NCBI RefSeq assembly: GCF_004348895.1
Contig: NZ_RRZK01000028.1
Span: 62,001-126,000, forward strand
Reading direction: 5' to 3'
DNA length: 64,000 nucleotides
Source: Pseudomonas vancouverensis
GTDB taxonomy: Bacteria; Pseudomonadota; Gammaproteobacteria; Pseudomonadales; Pseudomonadaceae
Each line of letters opens with the position of its first letter. Position 1 is the stretch's first letter. Below the pieces are notes generated by a model, which was not told where the DNA came from, searched no databases, and saw only the letters and a list, made by a program, of their open reading frames with translations. This document shows positions 1-8,456 of this stretch, piece by piece. The translations under genes and the position numbers were made by a program.

Positions 1-837
1 CAGCAACAGCAGGCCGATCATGGCTTTTTCCATGCGGATCGCCTGATACAGGTTGCCGTGGGTGCGGGTCCAGTCGCGGGCGTAGTAATGGTCTTCACCC
101 AGGTCACGGGCAATGGTCCACGCGGTGCGCGGCGCCTGGAACAGGTCGTCGAACTTCAGGCGCAGGCCCTGGACCTGATCCGGCTTCCAGCGGTGCAGTC
201 GCGCCAGGTCCTGAAGGTTGGTCACCCCCAGATAGCCGTCCAGCTCGCCAGCGCCGACATGGAAGATGCCGACCACGGTAAAACGCTTCATTCGCGGGAA
301 CATCCCGGCCGGGGTCACGGTGACTTCCGGCGCGACGAACGTCAGCTTGTCGCCAATGCTTGCGCCGAGCTTGGCCGCGGCCTTGTCGCCGATGACGATG
401 CCGAACTCACCCGGCACCAGGTCGTCGAGCTTACCCTGCTGCATGAAGTGGTCGATGATCGACACCTGACGCTCCAGCGCCGGGTCAATGGCATTGAGCA
501 GGACTTTGGAGACCTTGCCGTTGTTGGTCAGCAAACCCTGCATTTGCGTAAACGGCGCCACCGCCGTCACCTGCGGGTTCTGCTTGACCTTGGCGGCCAG
601 GCTTTGCCAGTCGCTGATCGGCTCGCCGGACTCGATGGTCGCGTGGGGCACCATGCCCAGCACGCGGGTGCGCATCTCATGATCGAAGCCGTTCATCACC
701 GACAGCACCACGATCATCACGACCACGCCAAGGGCGAGCCCGATCATCGAAGTCAGGGAAATGAAGGACACAAAATGATTGCGACGCTTTGCACGGGTAT
801 AACGCGTGCCGATAAATACGAAGAGAGGTCTGAACAT
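1..837 (-). CDS. lolC: Lipoprotein-releasing ABC transporter permease LolC/LolE, N-terminal 279 codons (partial)
   Basis: This is an inner-membrane permease of the LolCDE machine that extracts outer-membrane lipoproteins and hands them to LolA. The gene runs off the left edge. The visible protein begins MFRPLFVFIGTRYTRAKRR, followed by a first membrane helix (about residues 22-48, FVSFISLTSMIGLALGVVVM) and the long MacB/LolE-type periplasmic domain, which contains VLGMVPHATIESG. The family is about 415 residues long, so roughly one third is missing. The start at 837 is the only in-frame ATG close to the conserved N-terminus. It diverges from the PilZ gene. In P. aeruginosa the corresponding permease lies beside lolD. 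LolC and LolE cannot be told apart firmly from this half. Confidence 0.88.
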   Translation of the reverse strand, partial: MFRPLFVFIGTRYTRAKRRNHFVSFISLTSMIGLALGVVVMIVVLSVMNGFDHEMRTRVLGMVPHATIESGEPISDWQSLAAKVKQNPQVTAVAPFTQMQGLLTNNGKVSKVLLNAIDPALERQVSIIDHFMQQGKLDDLVPGEFGIVIGDKAAAKLGASIGDKLTFVAPEVTVTPAGMFPRMKRFTVVGIFHVGAGELDGYLGVTNLQDLARLHRWKPDQVQGLRLKFDDLFQAPRTAWTIARDLGEDHYYARDWTRTHGNLYQAIRMEKAMIGLLLL

Positions 838-931
838 GTCGGGGCTTGTTCGGAGGGAAAAGGAACGTCCTTGTGGCGGGGGTCGATAACCAGCTTTACA
901 CTCAGACCACCGCCGCTACCATGGGTTCGCC

Positions 932-1513
932 ATGTCGACATTAGATGAAGAAGATCGCCGCGAATACTACCGTATCGAGGATTCGATCGCACTGGAAATT
1001 CGGCCCCTGTCCGCTACCGAAGCCTTAGGCCATGAAGTGTTGCAGGATGCGTCACCACTCTTCAACCTGCTCAGCGAGTTGCACCTTAGCGAATTCGAGT
1101 CGCAGCACCTGTTGCGCCAGATCAATGAACGCGACCGCAACATCGCGGCATTCTTGAAATCCCAGAACAAACGCATCGATTTGCTCAGCCAGGTGATTGC
1201 CATCACCGTGCTCGGGCAGATCGGCGAGCCGCAACCGGTGATCATTTCCGAAGGCGGTATCGACTTCCAGCACCCTACACCCATCGACGCCGGCTCGCGC
1301 CTGTCGATCAAACTGGTGCTGATGCCTCAAGCCCTGGGCCTGCTGGTGCGCGCCCGGGTGACCCATTGCGACCGCAAGGGTGACGGTTTCGACGTCGGCA
1401 CCGAATTCGAGCACCTGACCGACGCCCAACGCCAGCTGCTGGCGCGCTACATTTTGCAGAGGCAGGCCCAGGAACGACGTCTGGCCCGCGAACAACTCGA
1501 ATCCGGCAATTAA
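932..1513 (+). CDS. PilZ-domain-like protein
   Basis: This 193-residue cytoplasmic protein is probably PilZ-related. An arginine-rich N-terminus (RREYYRIED, residues 9-17) resembles the RxxxR c-di-GMP-binding arm. A C-terminal beta-rich part (about 95-175) holds ISEGGIDF at the place of the usual D/NxSxxG motif. About 75 mostly helical residues separate the two, and the Asp/Asn of the second motif is replaced by a hydrophobic residue, so ligand binding is uncertain. The ATG follows a short gap after divergent lolC. The phosphodiesterase gene starts 16 bp downstream, so the two are likely co-transcribed. P. aeruginosa has a protein of this kind between lolC and the phosphodiesterase gene. Confidence 0.75.
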   Translation: MSTLDEEDRREYYRIEDSIALEIRPLSATEALGHEVLQDASPLFNLLSELHLSEFESQHLLRQINERDRNIAAFLKSQNKRIDLLSQVIAITVLGQIGEPQPVIISEGGIDFQHPTPIDAGSRLSIKLVLMPQALGLLVRARVTHCDRKGDGFDVGTEFEHLTDAQRQLLARYILQRQAQERRLAREQLESGN

Positions 1514-1529
1514 TTTTTAAGGAAGAACC

Positions 1530-2252
1530 GTGACCCTCATCTACGGCCATCGCGGCGCCAAGGGCGAAGCACCGGAAAACACCCTGACCAGCTTTCAGGA
1601 ATGCCTCAAGCACGGCGTGCGTCGTTGCGAACTGGACCTGCACCTGTCCAAGGACGGCGAGCTGATGGTCATTCACGATCCGACCCTCAAGCGCACCACC
1701 GACCGACGCGGCAAGGTTGTCGAGCACACCGCCGCGGAACTGGTGACCTACGACGCACGCAAGGGCGGCCCGGGCTGGATCAAGCCGTGCCCGATTCCGA
1801 CGCTGGAAGAACTGTTCGAGAAGTGTGATTTCGATCACTGGCAGCTGGAAGTCAAAAGCGCTTCGCGCACCCGCGCCGCGACCACGGTGCTGGCGATTCG
1901 CGAGATGGTGCAGCGTCACGGCCTGATGGACAAGGTGACCATCACCTCGAGTTCCCGTGAAGTCTTGAAAGCGGCGCTGGAGCTGGTGCCGGACGTGTCC
2001 CGCGGACTGGTGGCCGAATATGCCTGGCTCGACCCATTGAAGGTCGCCGCCAGCTACGGCTGCGAGATTCTCGCGCTGAACTGGACCCTGTGCACGCCGG
2101 AACGCCTGCAAAGGGCGCAGCGTCAGGGGCTGCATGTGTCGGTATGGACCGTCAACGAGCCTGCGCTGATGCGCAGACTCGCCGACTTCGGCGTTGACAG
2201 CCTGATTACAGACTTTCCCGGTTTGGCCACTGCCACGCTCGAGAATTGCTGA
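1530..2252 (+). CDS. Glycerophosphodiester phosphodiesterase (cytoplasmic, UgpQ-like)
   Basis: This enzyme hydrolyses glycerophosphodiesters to glycerol-3-phosphate and an alcohol. The 240-residue protein has the GDPD TIM-barrel signature: HRG (His7, Arg8), ENT at 16-18, Glu34 and Asp36 in CELDLHLSKDG, and His49-Asp50 in VIHD, which are the metal and catalytic positions. There is no signal peptide, which favours the short cytoplasmic UgpQ type over periplasmic GlpQ. The start is GTG, preceded by AAGGAAGAACC. It follows the PilZ-like gene by 16 bp. The end GVDSLITDFPGL is typical of the family. Confidence 0.9.
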   Translation: MTLIYGHRGAKGEAPENTLTSFQECLKHGVRRCELDLHLSKDGELMVIHDPTLKRTTDRRGKVVEHTAAELVTYDARKGGPGWIKPCPIPTLEELFEKCDFDHWQLEVKSASRTRAATTVLAIREMVQRHGLMDKVTITSSSREVLKAALELVPDVSRGLVAEYAWLDPLKVAASYGCEILALNWTLCTPERLQRAQRQGLHVSVWTVNEPALMRRLADFGVDSLITDFPGLATATLENC

Positions 2253-2256
2253 AATC

Positions 2257-2292
2257 GGTCTCCCCGGCCGGCTCAGGCCACCGGCCGGAGCC
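2257..2292. terminator. GC-rich hairpin between convergent genes
   Basis: CCGGCCGG, an 11-base loop and CCGGCCGG form a strong stem between the stop codons of the phosphodiesterase gene and sthA. There is no clear T-run on the plus strand, so a terminator role is only probable. Confidence 0.4.
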
Positions 2293-2294
2293 CG

Positions 2295-3689
2295 TCAAAA
2301 AAGCCGGTTGAGGCCGTCGTACGCGGCTACCCGATAGGCTTCGGCCATGGTCGGGTAGTTGAACGTGGTGTTGACGAAGTACTTCAGCGTGTTCAGTTCG
2401 CCCGGCTGGTTCATGATCGCCTGACCGATGTGCACGATCTCCGACGCCTGATAACCGAAGCAGTGAACGCCCAGCACTTCCAGGGTTTCACGGTGGAACA
2501 GGATCTTCAGCATGCCTTGCGGCTCGCCGGCGATCTGCGCACGGGCCATGCTCTTGAAGAACGCCTTGCCCACTTCGTACGGCACCTTGGCCTGGGTCAG
2601 CTCCTGCTCGTTCTTGCCGATCGAGCTGATCTCCGGGATGGTGTAGATGCCGGTCGGCACGTCATTCACAAAACGCCAGCTGCCGTTATCGACAATGCTG
2701 CCGGCGGCCGAACGACCCTGGTCGTGGGCGGCACTGGCCAGGCTCGGCCAACCGATCACGTCGCCGGCGCCGTAGATGTTCGGCACGCAGGTGCGGTAGG
2801 CCTCGTCGACTTCGATCTGGCCACGGCTGTTGACCTTGACGCCGATGTTTTCCAGACCCAATTGGTCGGTGTTGCCGGTACGGCCATTGCACCAGAGCAA
2901 GGCGTCGGCCTTGATCTTCTTGCCCGACTTGAGGTGCAGGATCACACCGTTGTCCACGCCTTCGACGCGGTCATAGTCTTCGTTGTGGCGTACGGTGATG
3001 TTGTTGTTGCTGAAGTGGTAGCTCAACGCCTGGGAAATTTCCGAGTCGAGGAAGCTCAGCAACTGACCGCGGTTATCCACCAGCTCGACCAGTACGCCCA
3101 GACCGCTGAAGATCGAGGCGTATTCGCAGCCGATCACGCCAGCACCGTAAACGATGAGTTTGCGCGGGGTGTGGCCGAGGCTGAGGATGGTGTCGCTATC
3201 GTAGATACGCGGGTGGTGGAAATCGATGTCCGCCGGGCGGTACGGGCGCGAACCGGTGGCGATGATGATGTGCTTGGCCACCAGCTTCTCGACCACGCCG
3301 TTGGCGCAGACCACTTCGATGGTTTGCTCGTCGGCGAAGCTGCCGGTGCCGAAGAACACATCGACGCGGTTACGGGCGTAGTAACCGGTACGCGAAGCGA
3401 CTTGCTTGGAGATGACTTTCTCGGCGCTTTTCAACACGTCCGGGAACGAGAACCAGCGCGGCTCACCAATGGCCCGGAACATCGGGTTGGTGTTGAACTG
3501 CATGATCTGCCGGACCGAGTGACGCAGTGCCTTGGACGGGATGGTGCCCAAGTGAGTGCAGTTGCCGCCGACCTGGCGACGGCTGTCGACCATCGCCACC
3601 TTGCGTCCTGCCTTGGCGGCGTTCATTGCCGCGCCTTCCCCTGCCGGGCCGGAACCCAACACCACCACGTCGTAGTTGTAGACAGCCAT
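2295..3689 (-). CDS. sthA: Soluble pyridine nucleotide transhydrogenase (Si-specific NAD(P)+ transhydrogenase)
   Basis: This flavoprotein of the disulfide-reductase fold reoxidises NADPH with NAD+. At 464 residues it matches the family length. The FAD-binding GSGPAGEGAA is at residues 12-21. The active-site region reads GGNCTHLGTIPSKAL: Cys44 is present, but the second redox cysteine is Thr49, the hallmark separating SthA from lipoamide dehydrogenase and glutathione reductase. The NAD-binding VYGAGVIGCEYASIF and the FAD motif NIYGAGDVIG follow, then the dimerisation domain. The ATG is preceded by GAGGAGTACGC. The gene lies downstream of apbE on the same strand, 207 bp away, so it may have its own promoter. 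Confidence 0.95.
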   Translation of the reverse strand: MAVYNYDVVVLGSGPAGEGAAMNAAKAGRKVAMVDSRRQVGGNCTHLGTIPSKALRHSVRQIMQFNTNPMFRAIGEPRWFSFPDVLKSAEKVISKQVASRTGYYARNRVDVFFGTGSFADEQTIEVVCANGVVEKLVAKHIIIATGSRPYRPADIDFHHPRIYDSDTILSLGHTPRKLIVYGAGVIGCEYASIFSGLGVLVELVDNRGQLLSFLDSEISQALSYHFSNNNITVRHNEDYDRVEGVDNGVILHLKSGKKIKADALLWCNGRTGNTDQLGLENIGVKVNSRGQIEVDEAYRTCVPNIYGAGDVIGWPSLASAAHDQGRSAAGSIVDNGSWRFVNDVPTGIYTIPEISSIGKNEQELTQAKVPYEVGKAFFKSMARAQIAGEPQGMLKILFHRETLEVLGVHCFGYQASEIVHIGQAIMNQPGELNTLKYFVNTTFNYPTMAEAYRVAAYDGLNRLF

Positions 3690-3896
3690 GCGTACTCCTC
3701 AGAACAGGCCGCGGCACCCTCGGCACCTGCGGCTAAATCACGCCAATCTGTGGCGCGAAGGAACAATTTGGGGCCAGTGCAGAACCCGGACACAGTCTAT
3801 ATAAGCGTCAACGCCGCGCACATTAACCCTTGGTCGCGTCGTAGGCTACTTTTGCCTGCACTACAACGCCAGTTTTCAATGCCCGAATTGCCATGA

Positions 3897-4907
3897 TTAT
3901 TCGGTTTTTTCGCCACTGAGGCGTTGAAAAGCGTGACTGGTGCGTGTGACGAAACCTGTATCGGCACGAATCACAAAAAATGCGCCGATATCGTGTTTTT
4001 CCGCGTAGTCCCATCCGCGCTCCGGGCCGAGGATCAACAACAGCGTCGACAGGCCATCGGCCATCAAGGTCGAAGGATGAATCACGGTGACAGACGCCAG
4101 GTTGTGCGAGACCGGTTCGCCGGTCCGCGCATCGAAGGTGTGGGAAAAGCGCTGACCACCCTGTTCGAAGTAATTGCGGTAATCGCCGGAGGTGGACACG
4201 CCATAGCCGTCGACCGCCAGGATGCGCTCGGCCACTTGCCGGTCATCCCGTGGTTCTTCCAGTGCAATGCGCCATGGTGAGCCGTCGGGCTTCTTGCCAG
4301 CGGCCTTGAGTTCGCCCGTGGCTTCGGCGAGGTAGTCGTGGATGCCCATGGCCTCGAGCCTTGCGGCAATGGTGTCGACCGCGTAGCCGGCGGCGATGCT
4401 GTTGAAATCCACTTCAACCGCGGCGTCCTTGCACAGCTGGTCACCGTCGATGTGCAAGTGTGCGTGCCCGACGCGCTGGCGTACTTCGGCGAGCGCTTTG
4501 GGATCCGGGACTTTCTCTTCCCTGCCCTGCGGGCCGAAACCCCAGAGATTCATCAAGGGTTCTACCGTCAGGTCGTAGGAGCCTTCGCTTTCGATTGACA
4601 GCTGTTCGCCCACACGGACCAGTTCGAGGACAGATGCGGGCATGCTCTGACAGCGATTGGCGGGCAAGGCGTTGAAAACCTCGATGTCCGAGTCGCTGCG
4701 GTAGGTGGACATTTCACGATCGACGTCGGCGAGGATTTTTTCGACCTCGGTGCGGACGTCGTCTGGCGCTGGTAGTCCGGCATGGCGCACATACTTGATC
4801 GAATAGGTGCTGCCCATAGTCGGGCCGCCGAAGGTTTCCAGAGGGTCGCCCTTGCCACAACCCGCCAAAAGCCCGAACAACACAACCACACACACCCGCC
4901 AGTTCAT
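3897..4907 (-). CDS. apbE: FAD:protein FMN transferase (ApbE family lipoprotein)
   Basis: This enzyme covalently attaches FMN to Thr/Ser of target flavoproteins such as NqrB/C or RnfD/G, on the periplasmic side. From the ATG at 4907 it is 336 residues with a lipoprotein signal (lipobox LLAGC, Cys17). Family motifs follow: GGPTMGSTYSIKY, MSTYRSDSDI, FNSIAAGYAVD, STSGDYRNYF, SHTFDARTGEPVSHN and MADGLSTLLL. An ATG four codons upstream (4919) is possible, but AAGG would then touch the start. In P. aeruginosa this gene ends the nqr operon; here no nqr gene precedes it and no NqrM gene was found between it and sthA, so its substrate is open. Confidence 0.9.
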   Translation of the reverse strand: MNWRVCVVVLFGLLAGCGKGDPLETFGGPTMGSTYSIKYVRHAGLPAPDDVRTEVEKILADVDREMSTYRSDSDIEVFNALPANRCQSMPASVLELVRVGEQLSIESEGSYDLTVEPLMNLWGFGPQGREEKVPDPKALAEVRQRVGHAHLHIDGDQLCKDAAVEVDFNSIAAGYAVDTIAARLEAMGIHDYLAEATGELKAAGKKPDGSPWRIALEEPRDDRQVAERILAVDGYGVSTSGDYRNYFEQGGQRFSHTFDARTGEPVSHNLASVTVIHPSTLMADGLSTLLLILGPERGWDYAEKHDIGAFFVIRADTGFVTRTSHAFQRLSGEKTE

Positions 4908-5254
4908 CAAATCCGACATCCTTCATAGCCCCCACCGACCCGCCATTATGCGGCAGAACCCGTGGGAGCGAGCTTGCTCGCGATAGGGCCAGCCTATTCA
5001 ACATTGATATCGCCTGTCGGATGCCATCGCGAGCAAGCTCGCTCCCACAGGTTTCTCATTCGTTTGCCGAAGGAAAGCCAGGCCATGTAATGGCTATATC
5101 GTTTAAGCAGCCACCTAACCAATTGTTGCCTAACGATCTTCATACACATATTGTTACATCTGTACCCGTCGAGGAGCATGCCCTCATACGCGACGGCGAG
5201 GATGTGTTTCGTTCATGGATTTCCTACAAGACAGCTAATAGTGAGTGCGTTCAA
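4908..5254. other. Intergenic region between apbE and the transporter gene, with REPIN
   Basis: This 347-bp non-coding stretch lies between divergent genes. It holds one REPIN (4961-5051) followed by AT-richer DNA (about 5085-5250), which is the likely leader and promoter area of the transporter. No further gene was recognised; an open frame upstream of the transporter start runs into the REP and is not credible. Confidence 0.6.
4961..5051. repeat. REPIN (inverted pair of REP palindromes), family 1
   Basis: The left copy GTGGGAGCGAGCTTGCTCGC and the right copy GCGAGCAAGCTCGCTCCCAC are exact reverse complements, separated by about 45 bp. The family recurs at 20261, 27323, 28443 and 35081. Such elements are mobilised in trans by RAYT transposases in pseudomonads; none is encoded here. 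Confidence 0.9.
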
Positions 5255-6553
5255 ATGTCCTCGAATACGGGCAAAGGCAAGGCGATCTTTCGCGTTGTCA
5301 GCGGTAACTTTCTCGAGATGTTCGACTTCATGGTCTATGGCTTCTACGCCACGGCCATTGCCAAGACCTTCTTCCCCACCGACAGCGCTTTCGCGTCGCT
5401 GATGTTGTCCCTGGCCACCTTTGGTGCCGGCTTCCTGATGCGCCCATTGGGTGCGATTTTCCTCGGCGCCTACATCGACCGTCACGGCCGTCGCCAAGGC
5501 CTGATCATCACCCTGGCGATGATGGCGGCCGGTACGGTGTTGATTGCCTGCGTGCCGGGTTACGCAACCCTGGGCGTCGCAGCGCCGCTGATTGTGCTGT
5601 TTGGCCGCTTGCTGCAAGGCTTTTCGGCCGGCGTGGAACTGGGCGGCGTGTCGGTGTACCTCGCGGAAATCTCGACACCGGGCCGCAAGGGCTTTTTTGT
5701 CAGTTGGCAATCGGCCAGCCAGCAGGCCGCGGTGGTGTTCGCCGGCCTGTTGGGCGTAGGCCTGAACCACTGGCTCAGCCCTGAACAAATGGGTGACTGG
5801 GGCTGGCGCGTACCCTTCCTGATCGGCTGCATGATCGTGCCGGTGATCTTCGTGATCCGTCGCTCGCTGGAAGAAACACCGGAATTCCAGGCGCGTAAAC
5901 ACCGCCCTACCCTGAAGGAAATCGTCCGCTCGATCGGCCAGAACTTCGGCATCGTCCTGGCCGGCATGGCATTGGTGGTGATGACCACGGTGTCGTTCTA
6001 CCTGATCACCGCCTACACCCCGACCTTCGGCAAGGCCGAATTGCACCTGTCGGACTTCGATGCGTTGTTGGTGACGGTGTGCATCGGCCTGTCGAACTTC
6101 TTCTGGCTGCCGGTCATGGGCTCGGTGTCCGACAAGATCGGGCGCAAGCCGCTGCTGGTGGCCGCGACTTCCCTGGCCATTCTCACCGCGTACCCTGCCC
6201 TGTCGTGGCTGGTGGCCAACCCGAGTTTCAGCCATCTGCTGATCGTCGAGTTGTGGCTGTCGTTCCTCTATGGCTCCTATAACGGCGCCATGGTGGTGGC
6301 TCTGACCGAAATCATGCCGGTAGAAGTGCGTACCACCGGCTTCTCCCTGGCTTACAGCCTGGCCACTGCGACCTTCGGTGGCTTTACACCGGCGGCCTGT
6401 ACTTACCTGATTCATGTGCTGGACAACAAGGCCGCACCGGGGATCTGGCTCAGTGGTGCGGCGGTGCTGGGGTTGATCGCGACGCTGGTGCTGTTCCGCG
6501 GTAACCGGCATGCATTGCGCACGGCAGAAGCTGCAGTAGTTCGCGGGGCCTGA
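5255..6553 (+). CDS. MFS transporter, metabolite:H+ symporter (citrate/tricarballylate-like)
   Basis: This 432-residue inner-membrane proton symporter has about 12 hydrophobic segments. The N-terminus VVSGNFLEMFDFMVYGFYA and the loop GAYIDRHGRRQGL are characteristic of the MHS group (citrate, tricarballylate, related carboxylates). A second MFS loop, GSVSDKIGRKPLL, is near residue 290. The start at 5255 places the conserved VSGNFLEMFDF about 12 residues in, as in relatives; longer in-frame starts would read through the REPIN. No strong Shine-Dalgarno sequence is visible. The gene is flanked by a REPIN and a terminator and appears monocistronic. Substrate is inferred from family resemblance only. 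Confidence 0.85.
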   Translation: MSSNTGKGKAIFRVVSGNFLEMFDFMVYGFYATAIAKTFFPTDSAFASLMLSLATFGAGFLMRPLGAIFLGAYIDRHGRRQGLIITLAMMAAGTVLIACVPGYATLGVAAPLIVLFGRLLQGFSAGVELGGVSVYLAEISTPGRKGFFVSWQSASQQAAVVFAGLLGVGLNHWLSPEQMGDWGWRVPFLIGCMIVPVIFVIRRSLEETPEFQARKHRPTLKEIVRSIGQNFGIVLAGMALVVMTTVSFYLITAYTPTFGKAELHLSDFDALLVTVCIGLSNFFWLPVMGSVSDKIGRKPLLVAATSLAILTAYPALSWLVANPSFSHLLIVELWLSFLYGSYNGAMVVALTEIMPVEVRTTGFSLAYSLATATFGGFTPAACTYLIHVLDNKAAPGIWLSGAAVLGLIATLVLFRGNRHALRTAEAAVVRGA

Positions 6554-6582
6554 CACAGCGCTATCGCCAGACCGCACAAACA

Positions 6583-6613
6583 AAAACGCCCCGATCACTG
6601 ATCGGGGCGTTTT
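6583..6613. terminator. Bidirectional rho-independent terminator
   Basis: AAAACGCCCCGAT, a 5-base loop and ATCGGGGCGTTTT make a 13-bp stem with A-run and T-run on opposite sides. It sits between the convergent transporter and gap genes and can serve both. Confidence 0.92.
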
Positions 6614-6629
6614 CATTTACCGCTAAGGC

Positions 6630-8093
6630 TTAGCGCGGGAATGCTGGCGGGTTTACACCGGCCATGTCTTCCATCACGCGAACCACCTGGCAGCTGTAAC
6701 CGAACTCGTTGTCGTACCAGACGTACAGTACTACGCGGTTGTCCTGGGTAATGGTCGCTTCAGCGTCCACCACACCGGCGTGGCGCGAGCCGACGAAGTC
6801 GGTGGAAACCACTTCCTGGGAGCTCACGTAGTCGATCTGCTTGTGCAGGTCCGAGTGCATGGCCATCTGGCGCAGGTACTCGTTGATCTCTTCGCGAGTG
6901 GTGGCCTTTTCCAGGTTCAGGTTCAGGATGGCCATCGACACGTTCGGCGTCGGAACACGGATCGCATTACCGGTCAGCTTGCCCTTGAGCACTGGCAGTG
7001 CCTTGGCGGCTGCGGTGGCGGCACCGGTCTCGGTGATCACCATGTTCAGCGGCGCGGCGCGGCCGCGACGGCTGCCCTTGTGGAAGTTGTCGATCAGGTT
7101 CTGGTCGTTGGTGAACGAGTGAACGGTTTCGACGTGGCCGTTGACGATGCCGAACTTGTCGTTGACTGCCTTGAGCACCGGCACGATGGCGTTGGTGGTG
7201 CAGGAAGCCGCCGAGATGATCTTGTCGTCCGGGCTGATGTCGCCGTGGTTGATGCCGTGCACGATGTTCTTCAGCGCGCCCTTGCCAGGTGCGGTGAGGA
7301 TCACGCGGGCAGCGCCCGGGCAGGCCAGGTGCTGGCCGAGACCGTCGGCGTCACGCCATACACCGGTGTTGTCGACGATCAGAGCGTTTTCGATGCCGTA
7401 CTGGGTGTAGTCGACTTCGGTCGGGCTCTTGGCGTAGATCACCTGGATCAGGTTGCCGTTGGCGGTGATGGTGTTGTTGGCTTCATCGATGGTGATGGTG
7501 CCGTCGAACGGACCGTGCACCGAATCGCGACGCAGCAGGCTGGCACGCTTGACCAGGTCATTCTCGGCGCCCTTGCGGACAACGATGGCACGCAGGCGCA
7601 GGCCGTCGCCACCACCGGTTTTCTCGATCAGGATGCGCGCCAGCAGACGGCCGATACGACCAAAGCCGTAAAGAACAACGTCGGTGCCTTTGCGGGCGGA
7701 AGCGTTCTGCTGGCCAACCACGTCAGCCAGTTCTTCGCGGACGAACTGCTCGGCAGTGCGGCCTTTGCCTTCAGCCTTGAACTTGGCTGCCAGCTTGCCC
7801 AGGTCTACCGAGGCGGCGCCGAGCTTGAGCTCGCTCATCGCCTTGAGCAGCGGGAATGTTTCGTGGACGGACAGTTCGGAGTCGTCGGATTGACGATGAC
7901 GAGCAAAGCGGTGCGCTTTGAGAATCGCAATGACTGAACGATTGATCAGGCTGCGGCCATAGATCGAGCTCACCACGTTGTTATTGCGGTAGAGCTGACC
8001 GATAAGCGGAATCATCGCTTCCGCGAGTGCTTCACGGTCGATCCATTCACCAAGACACTGGTCGGGCTTCTGAGTCACGGGAACCTTCCACAT
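6630..8093 (-). CDS. gap: Glyceraldehyde-3-phosphate dehydrogenase, long Pseudomonas form
   Basis: This enzyme oxidises or reduces between glyceraldehyde-3-phosphate and 1,3-bisphosphoglycerate. It is 487 residues, about 150 longer than classical GapA, because of an N-terminal domain (about 1-130) before the Rossmann motif VVLYGFGRIGRLLARI. The catalytic cysteine is Cys298 in SAASCTTNAIVPV, and the C-terminal VWYDNEFGYSCQVV is conserved. The ATG at 8093 (MWKVPVTQKPDQ) is chosen because a promoter with -10 CATAAT lies only about 25 bp upstream; an in-frame ATG at 8186 would lie outside the transcript. It is divergent from mfd, as in P. aeruginosa. The role of the extra N-terminal domain is unknown to me. 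Confidence 0.93.
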   Translation of the reverse strand: MWKVPVTQKPDQCLGEWIDREALAEAMIPLIGQLYRNNNVVSSIYGRSLINRSVIAILKAHRFARHRQSDDSELSVHETFPLLKAMSELKLGAASVDLGKLAAKFKAEGKGRTAEQFVREELADVVGQQNASARKGTDVVLYGFGRIGRLLARILIEKTGGGDGLRLRAIVVRKGAENDLVKRASLLRRDSVHGPFDGTITIDEANNTITANGNLIQVIYAKSPTEVDYTQYGIENALIVDNTGVWRDADGLGQHLACPGAARVILTAPGKGALKNIVHGINHGDISPDDKIISAASCTTNAIVPVLKAVNDKFGIVNGHVETVHSFTNDQNLIDNFHKGSRRGRAAPLNMVITETGAATAAAKALPVLKGKLTGNAIRVPTPNVSMAILNLNLEKATTREEINEYLRQMAMHSDLHKQIDYVSSQEVVSTDFVGSRHAGVVDAEATITQDNRVVLYVWYDNEFGYSCQVVRVMEDMAGVNPPAFPR

Positions 8094-8117
8094 GTAGGGG
8101 CAGAAAAAAGGGGCTAC

Positions 8118-8146
8118 ATTATGCCGCCGAGTGAAGGCCGTAGCAA
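8118..8146 (-). promoter_or_regulatory. Sigma-70-type promoter of gap
   Basis: On the minus strand TTGCTA, a 17-bp spacer and CATAAT (-10 at 8118-8123) precede the gap start at 8093, giving a very short leader. Confidence 0.6.
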
Positions 8147-8389
8147 TGCGCGCCTGTCGTGCTTTACGTAACAAATCGTCGTTCAAAAAAATTACGCCCC
8201 GCGCCAGCCCAATAAAACCGGGGCTTGCAGCAGAGTCAATTTTTTGGAGGCGCAGGCACCTTGTGCGTAACCCTCCGTAACACTGGTTGGTTTTGCCACT
8301 ACATATTCAGCAAATCACGGCAAAAAAACGGCGGATTTTGTCTTTACCACTACATTTCGCCAAACCCGCCCAATAGACGCAGTCAGCAA

Positions 8390-8419
8390 CTGACAGGCGG
8401 CACCGTTGACCGCTACAAT
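8390..8419 (+). promoter_or_regulatory. Sigma-70-type promoter of mfd
   Basis: CTGACA (8390-8395), an 18-bp spacer and TACAAT (8414-8419) lie about 40 bp upstream of the mfd GTG codon. This placement also argues against a TTG start at 8406. Confidence 0.55.
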
Positions 8420-8456
8420 TACCGACTTTGTCGCAACGCTTGGAGCTCAACCTTCC

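Noticed and set aside
3823..3894. 23-codon frame just after apbE, considered as NqrM
   Set aside because: It lacks the membrane helix and the cysteine cluster of NqrM and has no convincing ribosome site.
2430..3896. 488-codon open frame opposite sthA
   Set aside because: Composition (runs of His, Asp, Val, Ala) is the usual GC-rich antisense shadow; sthA on the other strand is certain.
4961..5051. Clustered palindromes considered as a CRISPR array
   Set aside because: Only two inverted copies per site, not regularly spaced direct repeats; no cas genes. They are REPINs.
5021..5254. N-terminal extension of the MHS transporter
   Set aside because: It would translate the right arm of a REPIN and adds 78 residues absent from the family.
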